From: Pseudomonas hygromyciniae
GTDB lineage: Bacteria > Pseudomonadota > Gammaproteobacteria > Pseudomonadales > Pseudomonadaceae
NCBI RefSeq assembly: GCF_016925675.1
Contig: NZ_CP070506.1
Location: 990,501 to 1,054,500, forward strand
Reading direction: 5' to 3'
DNA: 64,000 nt
The number at the start of each line of letters is the position of its first letter. The stretch's first letter is position 1. The position numbers and the translations under genes were made by a program. Below the pieces are notes generated by a model, which saw only the letters and a program-made list of their open reading frames with translations, made no database searches and was not told the DNA's origin. Shown in pieces: positions 24,632-35,089 of the stretch.

Positions 24632-26356
24632 TTAAAGAGTCTCGGATCCGGTCAGGCGCTTGATGGTGCTGCGCAGGATAGGGCTGTCGGGTTGTTCCTT
24701 GAGGAACTTGGCCCAGATTTGTCGGGCTTCGCGCTGGTTGCCTTTGGCCCAGAGCACTTCGCCCAGGTGTGCGGCGACTTCCTGGTCGGGGAACCGCTCC
24801 AGGGCCTGGCGCAACAGGCGTTCGGCTTCGTCGAGGTTGCCCAGGCGGTAATTCACCCAGCCCAGGCTGTCCAGCACTGCCGGGTCTTCCGGGTTGAGCT
24901 GGTGCGCCTGTTCGATCAGGGCCTTGGCCTCGGCGTAGCGCGTTGTACGGTCTGACAAGGTGTAGCCCAGGGCGTTCAGTGCCATGGCATTGTCCGGATC
25001 GCGCTTGATGATCAGGCGCAGGTCCTTTTCCATCTGCGCCAGGTCATTGCGTTTCTCGGCCTGCATGGCGCGGGTGTACAGCAAGTTCAGGTCGTCGGGG
25101 TATTGCAGCAGGGCCTGGGCGAGGATTTTCCAGGCGCGCTCCCCCTGATTGTTGGCCGACAAGGTCTCGGCCTGGATCAGATACAGCTGGATGGCATAGT
25201 CCGGCTCGGCATCGCGGGCAGCAGCCAGGCGTTTTTCGGCTTCGTCGGTACGGCCGTTGTTCATCAGGATATCGGCCTGGCGCAATTGCGCCGGCAGGTA
25301 GTCGTTGCCAGGGCCGACCTGAGCGTATTCGATCAGCGCGCCTTGCGGATCATCCCGCTCCTCGGCGATGCGCCCCAGGTTCAGGTGGGCCGAGTCAACA
25401 TGACTTTCCCGGGCGATCAGGTCTTCAAGATAACCCTTGGCCTCTTCCCAGGCCTTGGCTTCCAGGCAGACCAGCGCCAGGGAGTAGCGTAGTTCGTCAT
25501 CGTCCGGGTATTGCTGGACCAGGCTGGCGAACTCCACCTTGGCGTCTTCCATGCGGTCTTGTTCCACCAGCATGCGCGCGTAAGTCAGGCGCAGGCGCTT
25601 GTCGTCCGGATACTTCTTGATGCTCTTTTGCAGCAGCGGCAAGGCTTCCTTGCCCCGGTTTAGGCTTTGCAGCAGGCGTGCGCGCAAAAGCAGTGGGGCG
25701 ATTTCGCCTTCTTCCGGCGGGTTTTGCTCCAGCAGCTTGAGGGCGGCTTGCGGTTCGTCATCCTGTTGCAGCAGCAGCGCTTTGCCAAATACCAACTGGC
25801 CGTTGCTCGGGTGCTTTTGCAGCAGGCGGTCGAAACTCTTCATCAGGCCGTCGCGGGTGTCCTGGTCGGTATCGGCCGCTGAAAGGGCGAGGAAGTCAAA
25901 ATGGGTATCGCCCTTGCCCTGCAAGACTTTCTCCATATAGACCATGGAGTCGTCGTAGCGCCCGGCACGCGCCAGTTGGATCGCCGCGGCGCGCTGGGCT
26001 TCCAGGTCGTCCGGGGCGTTTTTCGCCCAGATCAGCGCGGTATCCAGTGCAGCCTGGTCGGCGCCCAGGTATTCGGCGATGCGAAATGCTCGCTCGGAAA
26101 TCCCCGGGTCCTGGGTGTTGATGGCCTGGGTCACGTAGTTGTCCAGGGCAATGTCGAAACGATTGCGCTGGCCGGCGAGCTCCGCGCTCAGCAGGCTGAA
26201 CACCGTTTCTTCGCTGAACGAGGAATAAACCTTGGGTTTTTCAGGGGCGGGGGTGCTGTCTTCCACCGGCGCAGGACTCTGCGGCGATACGGGGGCCATG
26301 GACTGGCAGCCGCCGAGGAAGGCAAGGGCAAGGAGCAACGCGGAAGATCTATTCAT
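24632..26356 (-). CDS. Tetratricopeptide-repeat lipoprotein
   Basis: This 574-residue exported lipoprotein has signal [17 protein letters not shown] and a modified Cys17. A Pro-rich linker ([20 protein letters not shown]) leads into a chain of about a dozen TPR-like helical repeats covering residues 80-570 (for example [20 protein letters not shown] and [20 protein letters not shown]). It heads the TPR-lolB-ispE-tRNA-prs series. It is probably a scaffold at the outer membrane. A role with LolB is suggested by the fixed neighbourhood but not shown. It diverges from hemA. Confidence 0.9.
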   Translation of the reverse strand: MNRSSALLLALAFLGGCQSMAPVSPQSPAPVEDSTPAPEKPKVYSSFSEETVFSLLSAELAGQRNRFDIALDNYVTQAINTQDPGISERAFRIAEYLGADQAALDTALIWAKNAPDDLEAQRAAAIQLARAGRYDDSMVYMEKVLQGKGDTHFDFLALSAADTDQDTRDGLMKSFDRLLQKHPSNGQLVFGKALLLQQDDEPQAALKLLEQNPPEEGEIAPLLLRARLLQSLNRGKEALPLLQKSIKKYPDDKRLRLTYARMLVEQDRMEDAKVEFASLVQQYPDDDELRYSLALVCLEAKAWEEAKGYLEDLIARESHVDSAHLNLGRIAEERDDPQGALIEYAQVGPGNDYLPAQLRQADILMNNGRTDEAEKRLAAARDAEPDYAIQLYLIQAETLSANNQGERAWKILAQALLQYPDDLNLLYTRAMQAEKRNDLAQMEKDLRLIIKRDPDNAMALNALGYTLSDRTTRYAEAKALIEQAHQLNPEDPAVLDSLGWVNYRLGNLDEAERLLRQALERFPDQEVAAHLGEVLWAKGNQREARQIWAKFLKEQPDSPILRSTIKRLTGSETL

Positions 26357-26659
26357 ATAGGAAGAGGACGACTAACCTGCGGTCGGATCATCATGACACA
26401 AGCCCTCGGCCAAACATAACCGGGGCACTCGGATTGCCTTAAATGCTCTCCCTGTAGGAGCGAGCTTGCTCGCGAAAAACGCCAAGACGCCGCGTTTACC
26501 CAGAGTGCCAGCGTTATCGTTGACGATTTTCGCGAGCAAGCGCGCTCCTACAAAGGGCCTTTATAGACGCAAGGCATTAGGACAATAGACGACGGTGGTT
26601 GTTCTGGATGAGTCGAAGTAGGACAATTGTCGGCTTCTCGACATCATCAGCGATATTGA
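26357..26659. other. Intergenic region between the TPR gene and hemA
   Basis: About 300 bases with two divergent promoters to be expected and one REP-type inverted repeat (26454-26553). I found no gene or RNA in it. Confidence 0.7.
26454..26553. repeat. REP-type inverted repeat pair (REPIN)
   Basis: Left arm TGTAGGAGCGAGCTTGCTCGCGAAAA near 26454-26478. The opposite arm TTTTCGCGAGCAAGCGCGCTCCTACA lies at 26527-26553, with a 48-base non-repetitive middle. The arms match the common Pseudomonas REP core GCGAGCAAGC. Confidence 0.85.
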
Positions 26660-27949
26660 ATGGCCTTCCTTGCTCTGGGTATCAACCACAAGACTGCTTC
26701 TGTAGACGTCCGCGAGCGCGTGGCGTTTACCCCGGAGCAATTGGTTGAGGCTTTGCAGCAGCTGTGCCGGCTCACCGACAGCCGCGAAGCTGCGATCCTT
26801 TCCACCTGCAATCGCAGCGAGCTCTATATAGAGCAGGAACATCTTTCGGCGGATGTCGTGCTGCGCTGGCTGGCTGATTACCATCATTTGAGCCTGGATG
26901 ACCTGCGCGCCAGTGCTTATGTGCATGAAGATGATGCGGCAGTTCGTCACATGATGCGTGTTGCATCCGGGCTTGATTCGCTGGTGTTGGGCGAACCGCA
27001 AATCCTCGGCCAGATGAAGTCGGCCTACGCCGTGGCCCGCGAAGCCGGGACCGTAGGGCCGTTACTGGGGCGTTTGTTCCAGGCCACCTTCAATTCGGCC
27101 AAGCAGGTGCGCACCGATACAGCGATTGGCGAAAACCCGGTCTCCGTGGCTTTTGCTGCTGTCAGCCTGGCCAAGCAGATCTTCAGCGACCTGCAGCGCA
27201 GCCAGGCCCTGCTGATCGGCGCGGGCGAGACCATCACCCTGGTCGCCCGGCATCTGCATGACCTGGGCGTCAAGCGTATCGTAGTGGCCAACCGTACCCT
27301 GGAGCGCGCCAGCATCCTGGCCGAAGAGTTCGGCGCCCACGCGGTATTGCTGGCTGATATCCCGGCCGAACTGGTGCGCAGCGATATCGTGATCAGCTCC
27401 ACCGCCAGCCAGTTGCCGATCCTGGGCAAGGGGGCGGTGGAAAGCGCCTTGAAGCTGCGCAAGCACAAACCGATTTTCATGGTGGATATCGCCGTTCCCC
27501 GGGATATCGAGCCGGAAGTCGGCGAGTTGGACGACGTTTACCTCTATAGCGTCGACGACCTGCATGAAGTGGTCGCCGAAAACCTCAAGAGCCGCCAGGG
27601 TGCTGCCCAGGCCGCCGAGGAAATGGTCGCGATCGGCGCCGATGATTTTATGGTGCGCCTGCGCGAGCTGGCCGCCGTGGATGTACTCAAGGCCTATCGC
27701 CAACAGGGCGAGCGCTTGCGTGACGAGGAATTGCTCAAGGCCCAGCGCCTGCTGGCCAACGGCGGAAACGCTGAAGACATCTTGATGCAATTGGCCCGTG
27801 GCCTCACCAACAAGCTGTTGCATGCTCCCAGCGTACAGCTTAAAAAACTGACAGCCGAAGGCCGCCTCGATGCGCTGGCCATGGCCCAGGAACTCTTTGC
27901 CCTCGGTGAGGGCGCGTCAGACAGCTCTTCGGATAAAAAACCGCAATGA
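26660..27949 (+). CDS. hemA: Glutamyl-tRNA reductase
   Basis: This 429-residue enzyme catalyses the first step of tetrapyrrole synthesis, reducing glutamyl-tRNA(Glu) to glutamate-1-semialdehyde with NADPH. The N-terminus [20 protein letters not shown] and the catalytic Cys50 in [12 protein letters not shown] are typical. The NADPH domain follows ([20 protein letters not shown]), then a helical dimerisation domain. It begins the hemA-prfA-prmC-moeB-murI series, with the prfA start overlapping its stop. Haem feedback control is known for the enzyme class. Confidence 0.97.
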   Translation: MAFLALGINHKTASVDVRERVAFTPEQLVEALQQLCRLTDSREAAILSTCNRSELYIEQEHLSADVVLRWLADYHHLSLDDLRASAYVHEDDAAVRHMMRVASGLDSLVLGEPQILGQMKSAYAVAREAGTVGPLLGRLFQATFNSAKQVRTDTAIGENPVSVAFAAVSLAKQIFSDLQRSQALLIGAGETITLVARHLHDLGVKRIVVANRTLERASILAEEFGAHAVLLADIPAELVRSDIVISSTASQLPILGKGAVESALKLRKHKPIFMVDIAVPRDIEPEVGELDDVYLYSVDDLHEVVAENLKSRQGAAQAAEEMVAIGADDFMVRLRELAAVDVLKAYRQQGERLRDEELLKAQRLLANGGNAEDILMQLARGLTNKLLHAPSVQLKKLTAEGRLDALAMAQELFALGEGASDSSSDKKPQ

Positions 27950-29028
27950 AAGCGTCACTGCTCAATAAACTGGACGTGCTCCAGGACCGTTTCGAAGAAC
28001 TGACCGCCTTGCTCGGCGACGGCGAGGTTATTTCCGATCAAACCAAGTTCCGTGCCTATTCCAAGGAATACGCGGAAGTTGAGCCGATCGTGACCACCTA
28101 TTCGCAACTGCTCAAAGTGCAGGCCGACCTCGAAGGCGCCCAGGCGCTGCTCAAGGACAGCGACCCGGACATGCGTGAAATGGCCGTGGAAGAAGTCCGC
28201 GAAGCCAAGGAAAAGCTCGTTGAACTGGAAGGCGACCTGCAACGCATGTTGCTGCCCAAGGACCCTAACGACGGGCGCAACGTCTTCCTGGAAATCCGCG
28301 CCGGTACCGGCGGCGACGAAGCGGCGATCTTCTCCGGCGACCTGTTCCGCATGTATTCGCGTTATGCCGAGCGTCGCGGCTGGCGTGTGGAAATCCTCTC
28401 CGAGAACGAAGGGGAGCACGGCGGCTACAAGGAAATCATCGCCCGGGTCGAAGGCGAGAACGTCTACGGCAAGCTGAAGTTCGAGTCCGGCGCCCACCGC
28501 GTACAGCGCGTTCCAGCCACCGAGTCCCAAGGCCGCATCCACACCTCGGCCTGCACCGTGGCGGTATTGCCCGAGCCGGACGAGCAGGAAGCCATCGAAA
28601 TCAACCCGGCGGACTTGCGTGTCGACACTTATCGCTCGTCCGGCGCCGGTGGCCAGCACGTCAACAAGACCGACTCGGCAATCCGCATCACTCACTTGCC
28701 GTCCGGCATTGTGGTGGAGTGCCAGGAAGAGCGATCCCAGCACAAGAACCGTGCGCGGGCCATGTCCTGGCTGTCGGCCAAGCTCAACGACCAGCAGACC
28801 AGCGCCGCGGCCAACGCGATTGCCAGCGAGCGCAAGTTGCTGGTGGGCTCGGGTGACCGTTCCGAGCGCATTCGCACCTATAACTACGCCCAGGGCCGGG
28901 TCACCGACCATCGGGTCAACCTGACCCTGTATTCCCTGGACGAAATCCTTGCCGGTGGCGTGGACGCAGTGATCGAGCCGTTGCTTGCCGAATACCAGGC
29001 CGACCAACTGGCCGCGATAGGTGAATAA
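27946..29028 (+). CDS. prfA: Peptide chain release factor 1
   Basis: This 360-residue factor ends translation at UAA and UAG. The stop-codon tripeptide is P-A-T in [16 protein letters not shown]. The catalytic GGQ is at residues 235-237 in [20 protein letters not shown]. It overlaps hemA by four bases (ATGA) and is followed directly by prmC, whose product methylates the GGQ glutamine. No frameshift or unusual features. Confidence 0.98.
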   Translation: MKASLLNKLDVLQDRFEELTALLGDGEVISDQTKFRAYSKEYAEVEPIVTTYSQLLKVQADLEGAQALLKDSDPDMREMAVEEVREAKEKLVELEGDLQRMLLPKDPNDGRNVFLEIRAGTGGDEAAIFSGDLFRMYSRYAERRGWRVEILSENEGEHGGYKEIIARVEGENVYGKLKFESGAHRVQRVPATESQGRIHTSACTVAVLPEPDEQEAIEINPADLRVDTYRSSGAGGQHVNKTDSAIRITHLPSGIVVECQEERSQHKNRARAMSWLSAKLNDQQTSAAANAIASERKLLVGSGDRSERIRTYNYAQGRVTDHRVNLTLYSLDEILAGGVDAVIEPLLAEYQADQLAAIGE

Positions 29029-29859
29029 ATGACCATTATTGCCAGCTTGTTGCGCGCCGCCGAGCTGCCCGACTCGCCGACTGCCCGTCTGGATGCGGAG
29101 TTGCTGCTGGCGGCTGCCCTGGGCAAGTCCCGCAGCTACCTGCACACCTGGCCGGAAAAAATCGTCAGCAGCGAAGACGCGCTGCGCTTTGCCGACTACC
29201 TGCAGCGTCGCCGCGGTGGGGAACCGGTGGCCTATATCCTCGGCCAGCAAGGCTTCTGGAAACTTGACCTGGAAGTCGCGCCGCACACGCTGATCCCGCG
29301 CCCGGACACCGAACTGCTGGTGGAAGCGGCCCTGGAATTATTGCCCGCCACCCCGGCCAACGTCCTCGACCTGGGCACCGGCAGCGGCGCCATCGCTCTG
29401 GCCCTGGCCAGCGAGCGCCCGACCTGGCGCGTAACGGCGGTGGATCGCGTGCTCGAAGCCGTGGCCCTGGCCGAGCGCAATCGCCAGCGCTTGCACCTGA
29501 ATAACGTCACGGTGCTTAACAGCCATTGGTTCAGCGCCCTGAAAGATCACACCTATCACCTGATCATCAGCAACCCACCTTATATTGCCGACAGCGATCC
29601 GCACCTGGTGGCGGGCGATGTGCGCTTCGAACCGGCCAGCGCGTTGGTTGCAGGCCACGATGGCCTGGACGACCTGCGGCAGATCATTGCCCAGGCGCCG
29701 CTGCACCTGGAGGCCGGTGGCTGGTTGCTGCTCGAGCATGGCTACGACCAGGCACCTGCGGTGCGTGACCTGTTGCTGGCGCAAGGTTTTGCCGAGGTCC
29801 ACAGCCGTATCGACCTCGGCGGCCATGAGCGCATCAGCCTGGGACGCCGGCCGTGCTGA
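29029..29859 (+). CDS. prmC: Release factor glutamine methyltransferase
   Basis: This 276-residue SAM-dependent enzyme methylates the Gln of the GGQ motif in RF1 and RF2. An N-terminal helical domain is followed by a Rossmann methyltransferase with SAM loop VLDLGTGSGAIALALASERP and the catalytic NPPY in LIISNPPYIADSDPHL. It starts with no gap after prfA, its substrate gene. Its end overlaps the next gene by seven bases. Confidence 0.97.
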   Translation: MTIIASLLRAAELPDSPTARLDAELLLAAALGKSRSYLHTWPEKIVSSEDALRFADYLQRRRGGEPVAYILGQQGFWKLDLEVAPHTLIPRPDTELLVEAALELLPATPANVLDLGTGSGAIALALASERPTWRVTAVDRVLEAVALAERNRQRLHLNNVTVLNSHWFSALKDHTYHLIISNPPYIADSDPHLVAGDVRFEPASALVAGHDGLDDLRQIIAQAPLHLEAGGWLLLEHGYDQAPAVRDLLLAQGFAEVHSRIDLGGHERISLGRRPC

Positions 29860-30608
29860 CCGATCAGGAGCTGTTGCGCTATAGCCGACAGATTCTGTTG
29901 CAACAGGTCGATATCGAAGGCCAATTGCGCCTGAAAAACAGCCGTGTATTGATCGTCGGCCTGGGTGGTCTCGGAGCGCCGGTGGCCCTGTACCTGGCCG
30001 CCGCTGGCGTAGGTGAACTGCATCTGGCGGACTTTGATACCGTCGACCTGACTAACCTGCAACGCCAGATCATCCACGACACCGACAGCGTCGGCCTGAG
30101 CAAGGTCGATTCGGCTATCCGCCGCTTGAGCGCGATCAACCCCGAGATCCGGCTGATTGCCCACCGCGTGGCGCTGGACGTTGATTCGTTGGCCGCTGCC
30201 GTAGCCGGCGTCGACCTGGTGCTCGATTGCTGCGACAACTTCAGTACCCGCGAAGCGGTGAACGCGGCGTGCGTGGAAGCGGGCAAACCCTTGGTCAGCG
30301 GTGCGGCGATTCGCCTCGAAGGCCAACTCTCGGTGTTCGACCCGCGGCGCCCGGAAAGCCCGTGCTACCACTGTTTATACGGGCACGGCAGCGACACCGA
30401 ACTGACCTGCAGCGAAGCCGGCGTCGCCGGTCCGCTGGTGGGCCTGGTCGGCAGCCTGCAAGCTTTGGAAGCCCTGAAGCTGCTGGCCGGTTTTGGCGAA
30501 CCCCTGGTCGGCCGCCTGCTGCTGATCGATGCGCTGGGCACTCGTTTTCGCGAGCTGCGGGTCAAGCGTGATCCCGGTTGTAGCGTCTGCGGTCGCCAGC
30601 ATGGTTAA
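29853..30608 (+). CDS. moeB: Molybdopterin-synthase adenylyltransferase-like protein (ThiF/MoeB/HesA family)
   Basis: This 251-residue E1-like enzyme activates the C-terminus of a small sulfur carrier by adenylation. The ATP site [19 protein letters not shown] is at about residues 36-54. Zinc ligands are two CxxC pairs (CYHC and CSVC near the C-terminus). MoaD is the expected partner for MoeB, but ThiS-type carriers cannot be excluded without a search. The start is GTG 29853, inside the end of prmC. It overlaps murI by eight bases. Confidence 0.88.
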   Translation: MLTDQELLRYSRQILLQQVDIEGQLRLKNSRVLIVGLGGLGAPVALYLAAAGVGELHLADFDTVDLTNLQRQIIHDTDSVGLSKVDSAIRRLSAINPEIRLIAHRVALDVDSLAAAVAGVDLVLDCCDNFSTREAVNAACVEAGKPLVSGAAIRLEGQLSVFDPRRPESPCYHCLYGHGSDTELTCSEAGVAGPLVGLVGSLQALEALKLLAGFGEPLVGRLLLIDALGTRFRELRVKRDPGCSVCGRQHG

Positions 30609-31395
30609 GGATGCACCGATTGGTGTATTCGACTCCGGGGTCGGCGGCCTGTCGGTGCTCGACGAAATTCATCGTTTGTTGCCCCACGAGTCGCTGCTGT
30701 ACGTGGCCGATTGCGGGCATATCCCCTACGGCGAGAAAACCCCTGCATTCATTCGCGAACGTTCGCGAGTGGTTGCAGAATTTTTCCGCGAGCAGGGCGC
30801 CAAGGCCTTTGTGATTGCCTGCAACACGGCAACCGTGGCGGCGGTCGCGGATTTGCGTAGTGATTATCCGGATTGGCCACTGGTGGGCATGGAGCCGGCG
30901 GTCAAGCCAGCGGCTGCCGCGACGCGCAGCGGTGTGGTCGGGGTGCTGGCCACCACCGGCACCTTGCAAAGTGCCAAGTTTGCCGCGTTGCTGGATCGCT
31001 TTGCCACCGATGTGCGGGTGATTACCCAACCTTGCCCGGGGCTGGTAGAACTGATCGAAGCCGGCGACCTGAACAGCCCGGCACTGCGCCAGAGGCTACA
31101 AGGGTATGTGGCGCCGCTGGTCGAGGCAGGGTGCGACACCATCATCCTCGGTTGCACCCACTATCCTTTCCTCAAGCCACTGCTGGCGACGATGCTGCCA
31201 CCGTCGATCATCCTGATCGACACCGGTGCGGCAGTGGCGCGCCAGTTGCAGCGTCTGCTGGGCGAGCGCCACCTGCTGGCCGACGGCAATCCCCGGGCCA
31301 CGCAATTCTGGACCAGCGGAGATCCGCAGCACCTAAGAAATGTCCTACCCACACTATGGAAATTCAGCGGCGTTGTGCGAAGCTTCGCCCTGTGA
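30601..31395 (+). CDS. murI: Glutamate racemase
   Basis: This 264-residue enzyme interconverts L- and D-glutamate for peptidoglycan. The substrate motif [17 protein letters not shown] opens the protein. The two catalytic cysteines are Cys74 (ACNTATVAA) and Cys185 (GCTHYPF). The ATG at 30601 overlaps the preceding gene's stop. A longer frame to 30529 lies inside that gene. It is the last gene of the hemA operon. Neither a U-rich terminator nor a REP follows directly. Confidence 0.96.
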   Translation: MVKDAPIGVFDSGVGGLSVLDEIHRLLPHESLLYVADCGHIPYGEKTPAFIRERSRVVAEFFREQGAKAFVIACNTATVAAVADLRSDYPDWPLVGMEPAVKPAAAATRSGVVGVLATTGTLQSAKFAALLDRFATDVRVITQPCPGLVELIEAGDLNSPALRQRLQGYVAPLVEAGCDTIILGCTHYPFLKPLLATMLPPSIILIDTGAAVARQLQRLLGERHLLADGNPRATQFWTSGDPQHLRNVLPTLWKFSGVVRSFAL

Positions 31396-31508
31396 AAAAT
31401 TCGTGAAATGGCGGGTTTTTCAGCTGAACTTCTGCGTTGTCCGTGATTTCTATAGCTCTTGATGAGCAATACAAAACCATACAACTTCGTTTGGAAAGGA
31501 TGTTTCTT

Positions 31509-32027
31509 ATGAAGCGCTTGTTCTGTTTGGCTGCGATTGCGGCCGTTTTGGTAGGGCACTCTGTTTCTTCCCAGGCTGCCGGCCTGGAATTTGGGGTGGG
31601 GCATACAAGCGATTCGACCATGACCTATCGCCTGGGCCTGCAATCGGACTGGGACAAGAGCTGGTGGCAGAGCGATGTCGGGCGCCTGACCGGCTACTGG
31701 AGCGGCGCCTATACCTTCTGGGACGGTGATGAACGCGCCAGTGTCAGCAGCTTGTCGTTTTCCCCGGTGTTTGTGTATGAGTTCGCCGGCGAGTCGGTGA
31801 AACCCTATATCGAAGCGGGGATCGGCGTGGCGCTGTTCTCGCGCACCAAGGTGGAAGACAACAACATTGGCGGGGCTTTCCAGTTCGAAGATCGCCTGGG
31901 CTTTGGCTTGCGCTTTGCCGGTGGGCACCAGGTGGGGATCCGTGCCACGCACTATTCCAACGCCGGTATCAGCAGCCACAACGATGGTATCGAGAGCTAT
32001 TCGTTGAACTACACAATGCCGCTCTGA
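31509..32027 (+). CDS. pagL: Lipid A 3-O-deacylase PagL
   Basis: This 172-residue outer-membrane beta-barrel enzyme removes the 3-O-linked acyl chain from lipid A. The signal peptide MKRLFCLAAIAAVLVGHSVS ends near AQAAG. Alternating hydrophobic beta strands fill the mature protein, and the catalytic residues His148, Ser150 (THYSNAGIS) and Glu162 are in place. The ATG at 31509 has AAGGA eight bases upstream, whereas the ATG at 31500 abuts it too closely. The protein ends in the aromatic-poor NYTMPL. The gene follows murI by 113 bases and probably has its own promoter. Confidence 0.93.
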   Translation: MKRLFCLAAIAAVLVGHSVSSQAAGLEFGVGHTSDSTMTYRLGLQSDWDKSWWQSDVGRLTGYWSGAYTFWDGDERASVSSLSFSPVFVYEFAGESVKPYIEAGIGVALFSRTKVEDNNIGGAFQFEDRLGFGLRFAGGHQVGIRATHYSNAGISSHNDGIESYSLNYTMPL

Positions 32028-32052
32028 TACTACCCAAGCACAGCCCGACGCC

Positions 32053-32173
32053 TGTAGGAGCGGGCTTGTGTGGGAGCCGGGCTTGCCTGCGATGCAGACG
32101 ACTCGGTGCTTCAGGCAAACCGAAGTGATGCTATCGCAGGCAAGCCAGCTCCCACACAAGCCCGCTCCCACAT
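32053..32173. repeat. Nested REP inverted repeat
   Basis: Outer arms GGAGCGGGCTTGTGTGGGAG / CTCCCACACAAGCCCGCTCC and inner arms GGGCTTGCCTGCGAT / ATCGCAGGCAAGCC around a 40-base core. It looks like one REPIN inside or fused to another. It lies between pagL and the YkgJ-like gene, which converge here. Confidence 0.85.
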
Positions 32174-32195
32174 TTGACCACCACCGTTTTCAGGC

Positions 32196-32501
32196 TCAGC
32201 GGTAGACCGTTGCAATCCCCTGGCGCTCTTCAAGGCACTCCGGCGCGCCCATCTCGAATTCCCGGCAAATCAGCGGTCGTTTTTCATAGATCGTGCACAT
32301 CATCGTGTCGCGATCCAGTGCGGCGCACCAGCCGTCGTCCAGGCGCAGCATGACTTCGCCGCCCCAATCGTCCGTGTCGATATAGCGATCAGGCACGCCG
32401 GTGTCGGTGATCAGCATGACTTCCAATTGACAGCAGCAGGCTGCGCACGTGGAACAGGTGACGGCGGGTTCGGGGATTTGGGTGTGGGGGATGTTGGTCA
32501 T
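32196..32501 (-). CDS. YkgJ-family cysteine-cluster protein
   Basis: This 101-residue protein has eight or more Cys in the YkgJ pattern: CSTCAACCCQLE near the N-terminus, then C-A-A-L, MCTIYEKRPLICREF and C in the tail. The family is thought to bind zinc or an iron-sulfur cluster, and its function is unknown. It is encoded on the same strand as the photolyase operon but lies 54 bases beyond its last gene. Whether it belongs to that operon is open. Confidence 0.85.
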   Translation of the reverse strand: MTNIPHTQIPEPAVTCSTCAACCCQLEVMLITDTGVPDRYIDTDDWGGEVMLRLDDGWCAALDRDTMMCTIYEKRPLICREFEMGAPECLEERQGIATVYR

Positions 32502-32555
32502 AGACGCGCAGTGTAAGGCAAGCCGCTCGAGTGCGTGTGAAAGCTCTGACGGACG

Positions 32556-33035
32556 TCAGCGCGCAAGCCGGTGCAGGCCGGGAAATACCACGGCCCAAAG
32601 CAGCGCGATTGCCACCAGGGTCGGGGCTGTGGCAAATCCGAAGCTCACGCCTGCCAACTGGCTGCCGGCGTAGTACGACAGCGACCCGCCCGCGGCCCCC
32701 AGCAGGCTTGCGCGCCACCAGGGCCGGGCACTCCAGGCCAGGCAGTGGCGCAAGGTGGTCGCCAGCAGCGCCCACAGCACGATCAACCACCAAGGAATCA
32801 ACGGGCCCGGTTCGCTGAACTCGAACACACCTACCGTGCGCAATAGCGTGTCGAGCAGGGTGCCGAGCAAGGTCACGCTCAAGATCAGCCGCCCTTCAAC
32901 GGCCCACGAAGTTATCCACAGCAGGTGGATTGCCAGCACGGCCAGCCCGAGCAATAGCCACAAGCTGTCGCCACCCATCACACAGGCAAACCAGCCGCAC
33001 TGGAACAATGCGGCATTGGCCAGGTTTTTAAGCAT
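32556..33035 (-). CDS. DUF2878 family membrane protein
   Basis: This 159-residue, highly hydrophobic protein has about five membrane helices (WLLLGLAVLAIHLLWITSW, ILSVTLLGTLLDTLLRTVGV, WWLIVLWALLATTLRHCLAW and others) and fits DUF2878. No catalytic motif is visible. It is the last gene of the lipid-modification/photolyase operon and overlaps the preceding methyltransferase gene by eight bases, so it is translated with it. A place in membrane lipid change is inferred from context only. Confidence 0.82.
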   Translation of the reverse strand: MLKNLANAALFQCGWFACVMGGDSLWLLLGLAVLAIHLLWITSWAVEGRLILSVTLLGTLLDTLLRTVGVFEFSEPGPLIPWWLIVLWALLATTLRHCLAWSARPWWRASLLGAAGGSLSYYAGSQLAGVSFGFATAPTLVAIALLWAVVFPGLHRLAR

Positions 33036-34299
33036 TGAAACGCCCGAGCAACGGTTGTGTCACCGCGCAGGGCTTGGCCAGCAGCAATTGCGCGGTGCCG
33101 ATGGTGCGTTCCATAAAGCCGCCTTCGCAGTAGCACAGGTAGAACTCCCACAACCGCAGGAAGTATTCGTCGTAGCCCAATTCCGTCAGCCGGCCATGGG
33201 CGCGGCGAAAGTTCTCATGCCACAAGCGCAGAGTTCGCGCGTAATGCAGGCCGAAGTCTTCCATGTGCAGCAGGTTCATATCGGTGTCGCGGCTGACGAT
33301 CTGCAACATCTTCTGCACACAGGGCAGCGCGCCGCCGGGGAAGATGTAGCGCTGGATAAAGTCGACGCTGCCCTTGGCCTGCTCATAGCGTTGTTCGCGG
33401 ATGGTGATGGCCTGCAGCAACATCAGCCCGTCGCTCTTGAGCAAGTGCGCGCATTGCTTGAAGTAGGTGGGCAGGAAACGATGGCCCACGGCTTCGATCA
33501 TTTCAATGGACACCAGCTTGTCGTACTGCCCGCTCAGGTCGCGGTAGTCCTGCAGCAGCAGCGTCACCTGATTCTGCAAACCCAAGGCCTGGATGCGTTG
33601 TTCGGTGTAGGCAAATTGTTCTTTGGACAAGGTGGTCGTGGTAACCCGGCAACCGTACTGCTGTGCTGCGTACAGGGCCATGCTGCCCCAGCCGGTGCCG
33701 ATTTCCAGCAGATGGTCCGAGGGTTTGAGTGCCAGTTTCTGGCAGATGCGTTCCAGCTTGTTGAGTTGTGCCTGCTCCAGCGTATCTTCGGCGCTAAGGA
33801 ACTGCGCCGCCGAATACATCATGGTCGGGTCGAGAAACTCCTGGAACAGGTCGTTACCCAGGTCGTAGTGGGCGGCGATGTTTTTTTGCGAGCCCTTGCG
33901 GGTGTTGCGGTTGAGCCAGTGCAGGCCTTGGGTGACGGGGCGGGCCAGCTTGGCCAGGCCACCTTCAAGGGCGTCCAGCACATCGAGATTACTGACCATC
34001 ACGCGCACCACGGCAGTCAGGTCCGGGCTGCTCCAGAAGCCATGAATGAACGCCTCGCCCGCGCCGATGGAACCGTTGGCAGCCACCAGGCCCCACACGG
34101 CCGGGTCGAGGATCTGGATCTCACCCAACAAATGTGCTTCGCGGGCACCGAACACTTGGCGTTCGCCGTCCTCGATCACCACCAGTTGGCCATGGCGTAG
34201 TTTGCCGAGTTGGCGTAGCACGGCCTTGCGCAACAGCGCGCCGGTCAGGCCGTTGATGTTCAGGCGGTGGGATTTGACCGATAAGCTAGGGGATTTCAT
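33028..34299 (-). CDS. Cyclopropane-fatty-acid synthase-like SAM methyltransferase
   Basis: This 423-residue protein of the CFA synthase family has the SAM-binding loop LLEIGTGWGSMALYAAQQYG and the family stretches YDKLVSIEMIEAVGHRFLPT and IQRYIFPGGALP. Such enzymes add a one-carbon unit across fatty-acyl double bonds in membrane phospholipids. Together with the amine oxidase, DUF1365 and SDR genes it forms a set known from light or singlet-oxygen regulons, where homologues help make modified (for example furan) fatty acids. The ATG at 34299 has AGGA at good distance. The start overlaps the DUF1365 gene by 14 bases. Confidence 0.9.
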   Translation of the reverse strand: MKSPSLSVKSHRLNINGLTGALLRKAVLRQLGKLRHGQLVVIEDGERQVFGAREAHLLGEIQILDPAVWGLVAANGSIGAGEAFIHGFWSSPDLTAVVRVMVSNLDVLDALEGGLAKLARPVTQGLHWLNRNTRKGSQKNIAAHYDLGNDLFQEFLDPTMMYSAAQFLSAEDTLEQAQLNKLERICQKLALKPSDHLLEIGTGWGSMALYAAQQYGCRVTTTTLSKEQFAYTEQRIQALGLQNQVTLLLQDYRDLSGQYDKLVSIEMIEAVGHRFLPTYFKQCAHLLKSDGLMLLQAITIREQRYEQAKGSVDFIQRYIFPGGALPCVQKMLQIVSRDTDMNLLHMEDFGLHYARTLRLWHENFRRAHGRLTELGYDEYFLRLWEFYLCYCEGGFMERTIGTAQLLLAKPCAVTQPLLGRFNA

Positions 34300-35089
34300 G
34301 GTGGCGATCCTTGGGATACCCAATTGCACAGGCGTCATCGGCCGCCTGATGGGGGAAAATCGGTGTGCGTTTAAGTAGCAGGCGCAGGGCTTGCCAGTAG
34401 ATAGCCAGGCAGGTCTTGGCGGTCATCCACGGAAAGCGCAGCAAGTAGCGATGCAGGCTGGCGCGGTCGAGGGCTTCGCGTTGCAGGTTCAAGGTGGCGT
34501 CGAACACCTTGGTCTCGCCTTGCCAGTCGGCCATATGCACCCCCAGGCGCTGGCCGGGCGGGCTGAAGCTCATGCGGTATTGCAGATCCCTGGGCAGGAA
34601 CGGCGAAACATGAAAGGCCTTGGCTACCGCGAAATGCTGATGCTCGGCGCCAGCCCCTGCCTGGGCTGGCAGCACATAGTGATAGCGCTCGCGCCACGGG
34701 GTGTTGGTCACTTCACAGACAATCGCCGCCAGTTGCCCGTCGCTCTCGAAGCAGTAGAAGAAACTCACCGGGTTAAACGCCAGGCCCCAGCTGCGGACCT
34801 GGGTCAGCAGGCAGATATTGCCTTGGGGGGTATGCCCCAGCGCCGTGGCGACCAGTTGGCGTACGGCATCGCTCAAGCAGGTGCCGTCGCGGGTCAAGTC
34901 ACGCAGGTAATCCTGCTGGCGAAACGCAAAGGGCGCGAATCGGCCAGTGCCGGCCAATGGTGATAGCCCCAGGACCTGTTCCTGTTCGCTGAGGTCCAGG
35001 TACAGCAGGCCGATGCGATAGCGAAAGGCATGGCCCTTTGGAGTGAATCGCCGGTGGGCAATCCAGCCACTGTAGAGGGCGCTGTTCAC
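34286..35089 (-). CDS. DUF1365 family protein
   Basis: This 267-residue soluble protein of DUF1365 begins MNSALYSGWIAHRRFTPKGH. It holds the conserved FNPVSFFYCFESDGQLAAIV stretch and AKAFHVSPFLPRDLQYRMSF. The biochemical function is unknown to me. It is almost always encoded between an FAD amine oxidase and a CFA synthase-like enzyme, as here, so a step in acyl-chain modification is likely. It overlaps both neighbours by a few bases. Confidence 0.9.
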   Translation of the reverse strand: MNSALYSGWIAHRRFTPKGHAFRYRIGLLYLDLSEQEQVLGLSPLAGTGRFAPFAFRQQDYLRDLTRDGTCLSDAVRQLVATALGHTPQGNICLLTQVRSWGLAFNPVSFFYCFESDGQLAAIVCEVTNTPWRERYHYVLPAQAGAGAEHQHFAVAKAFHVSPFLPRDLQYRMSFSPPGQRLGVHMADWQGETKVFDATLNLQREALDRASLHRYLLRFPWMTAKTCLAIYWQALRLLLKRTPIFPHQAADDACAIGYPKDRHHEIP

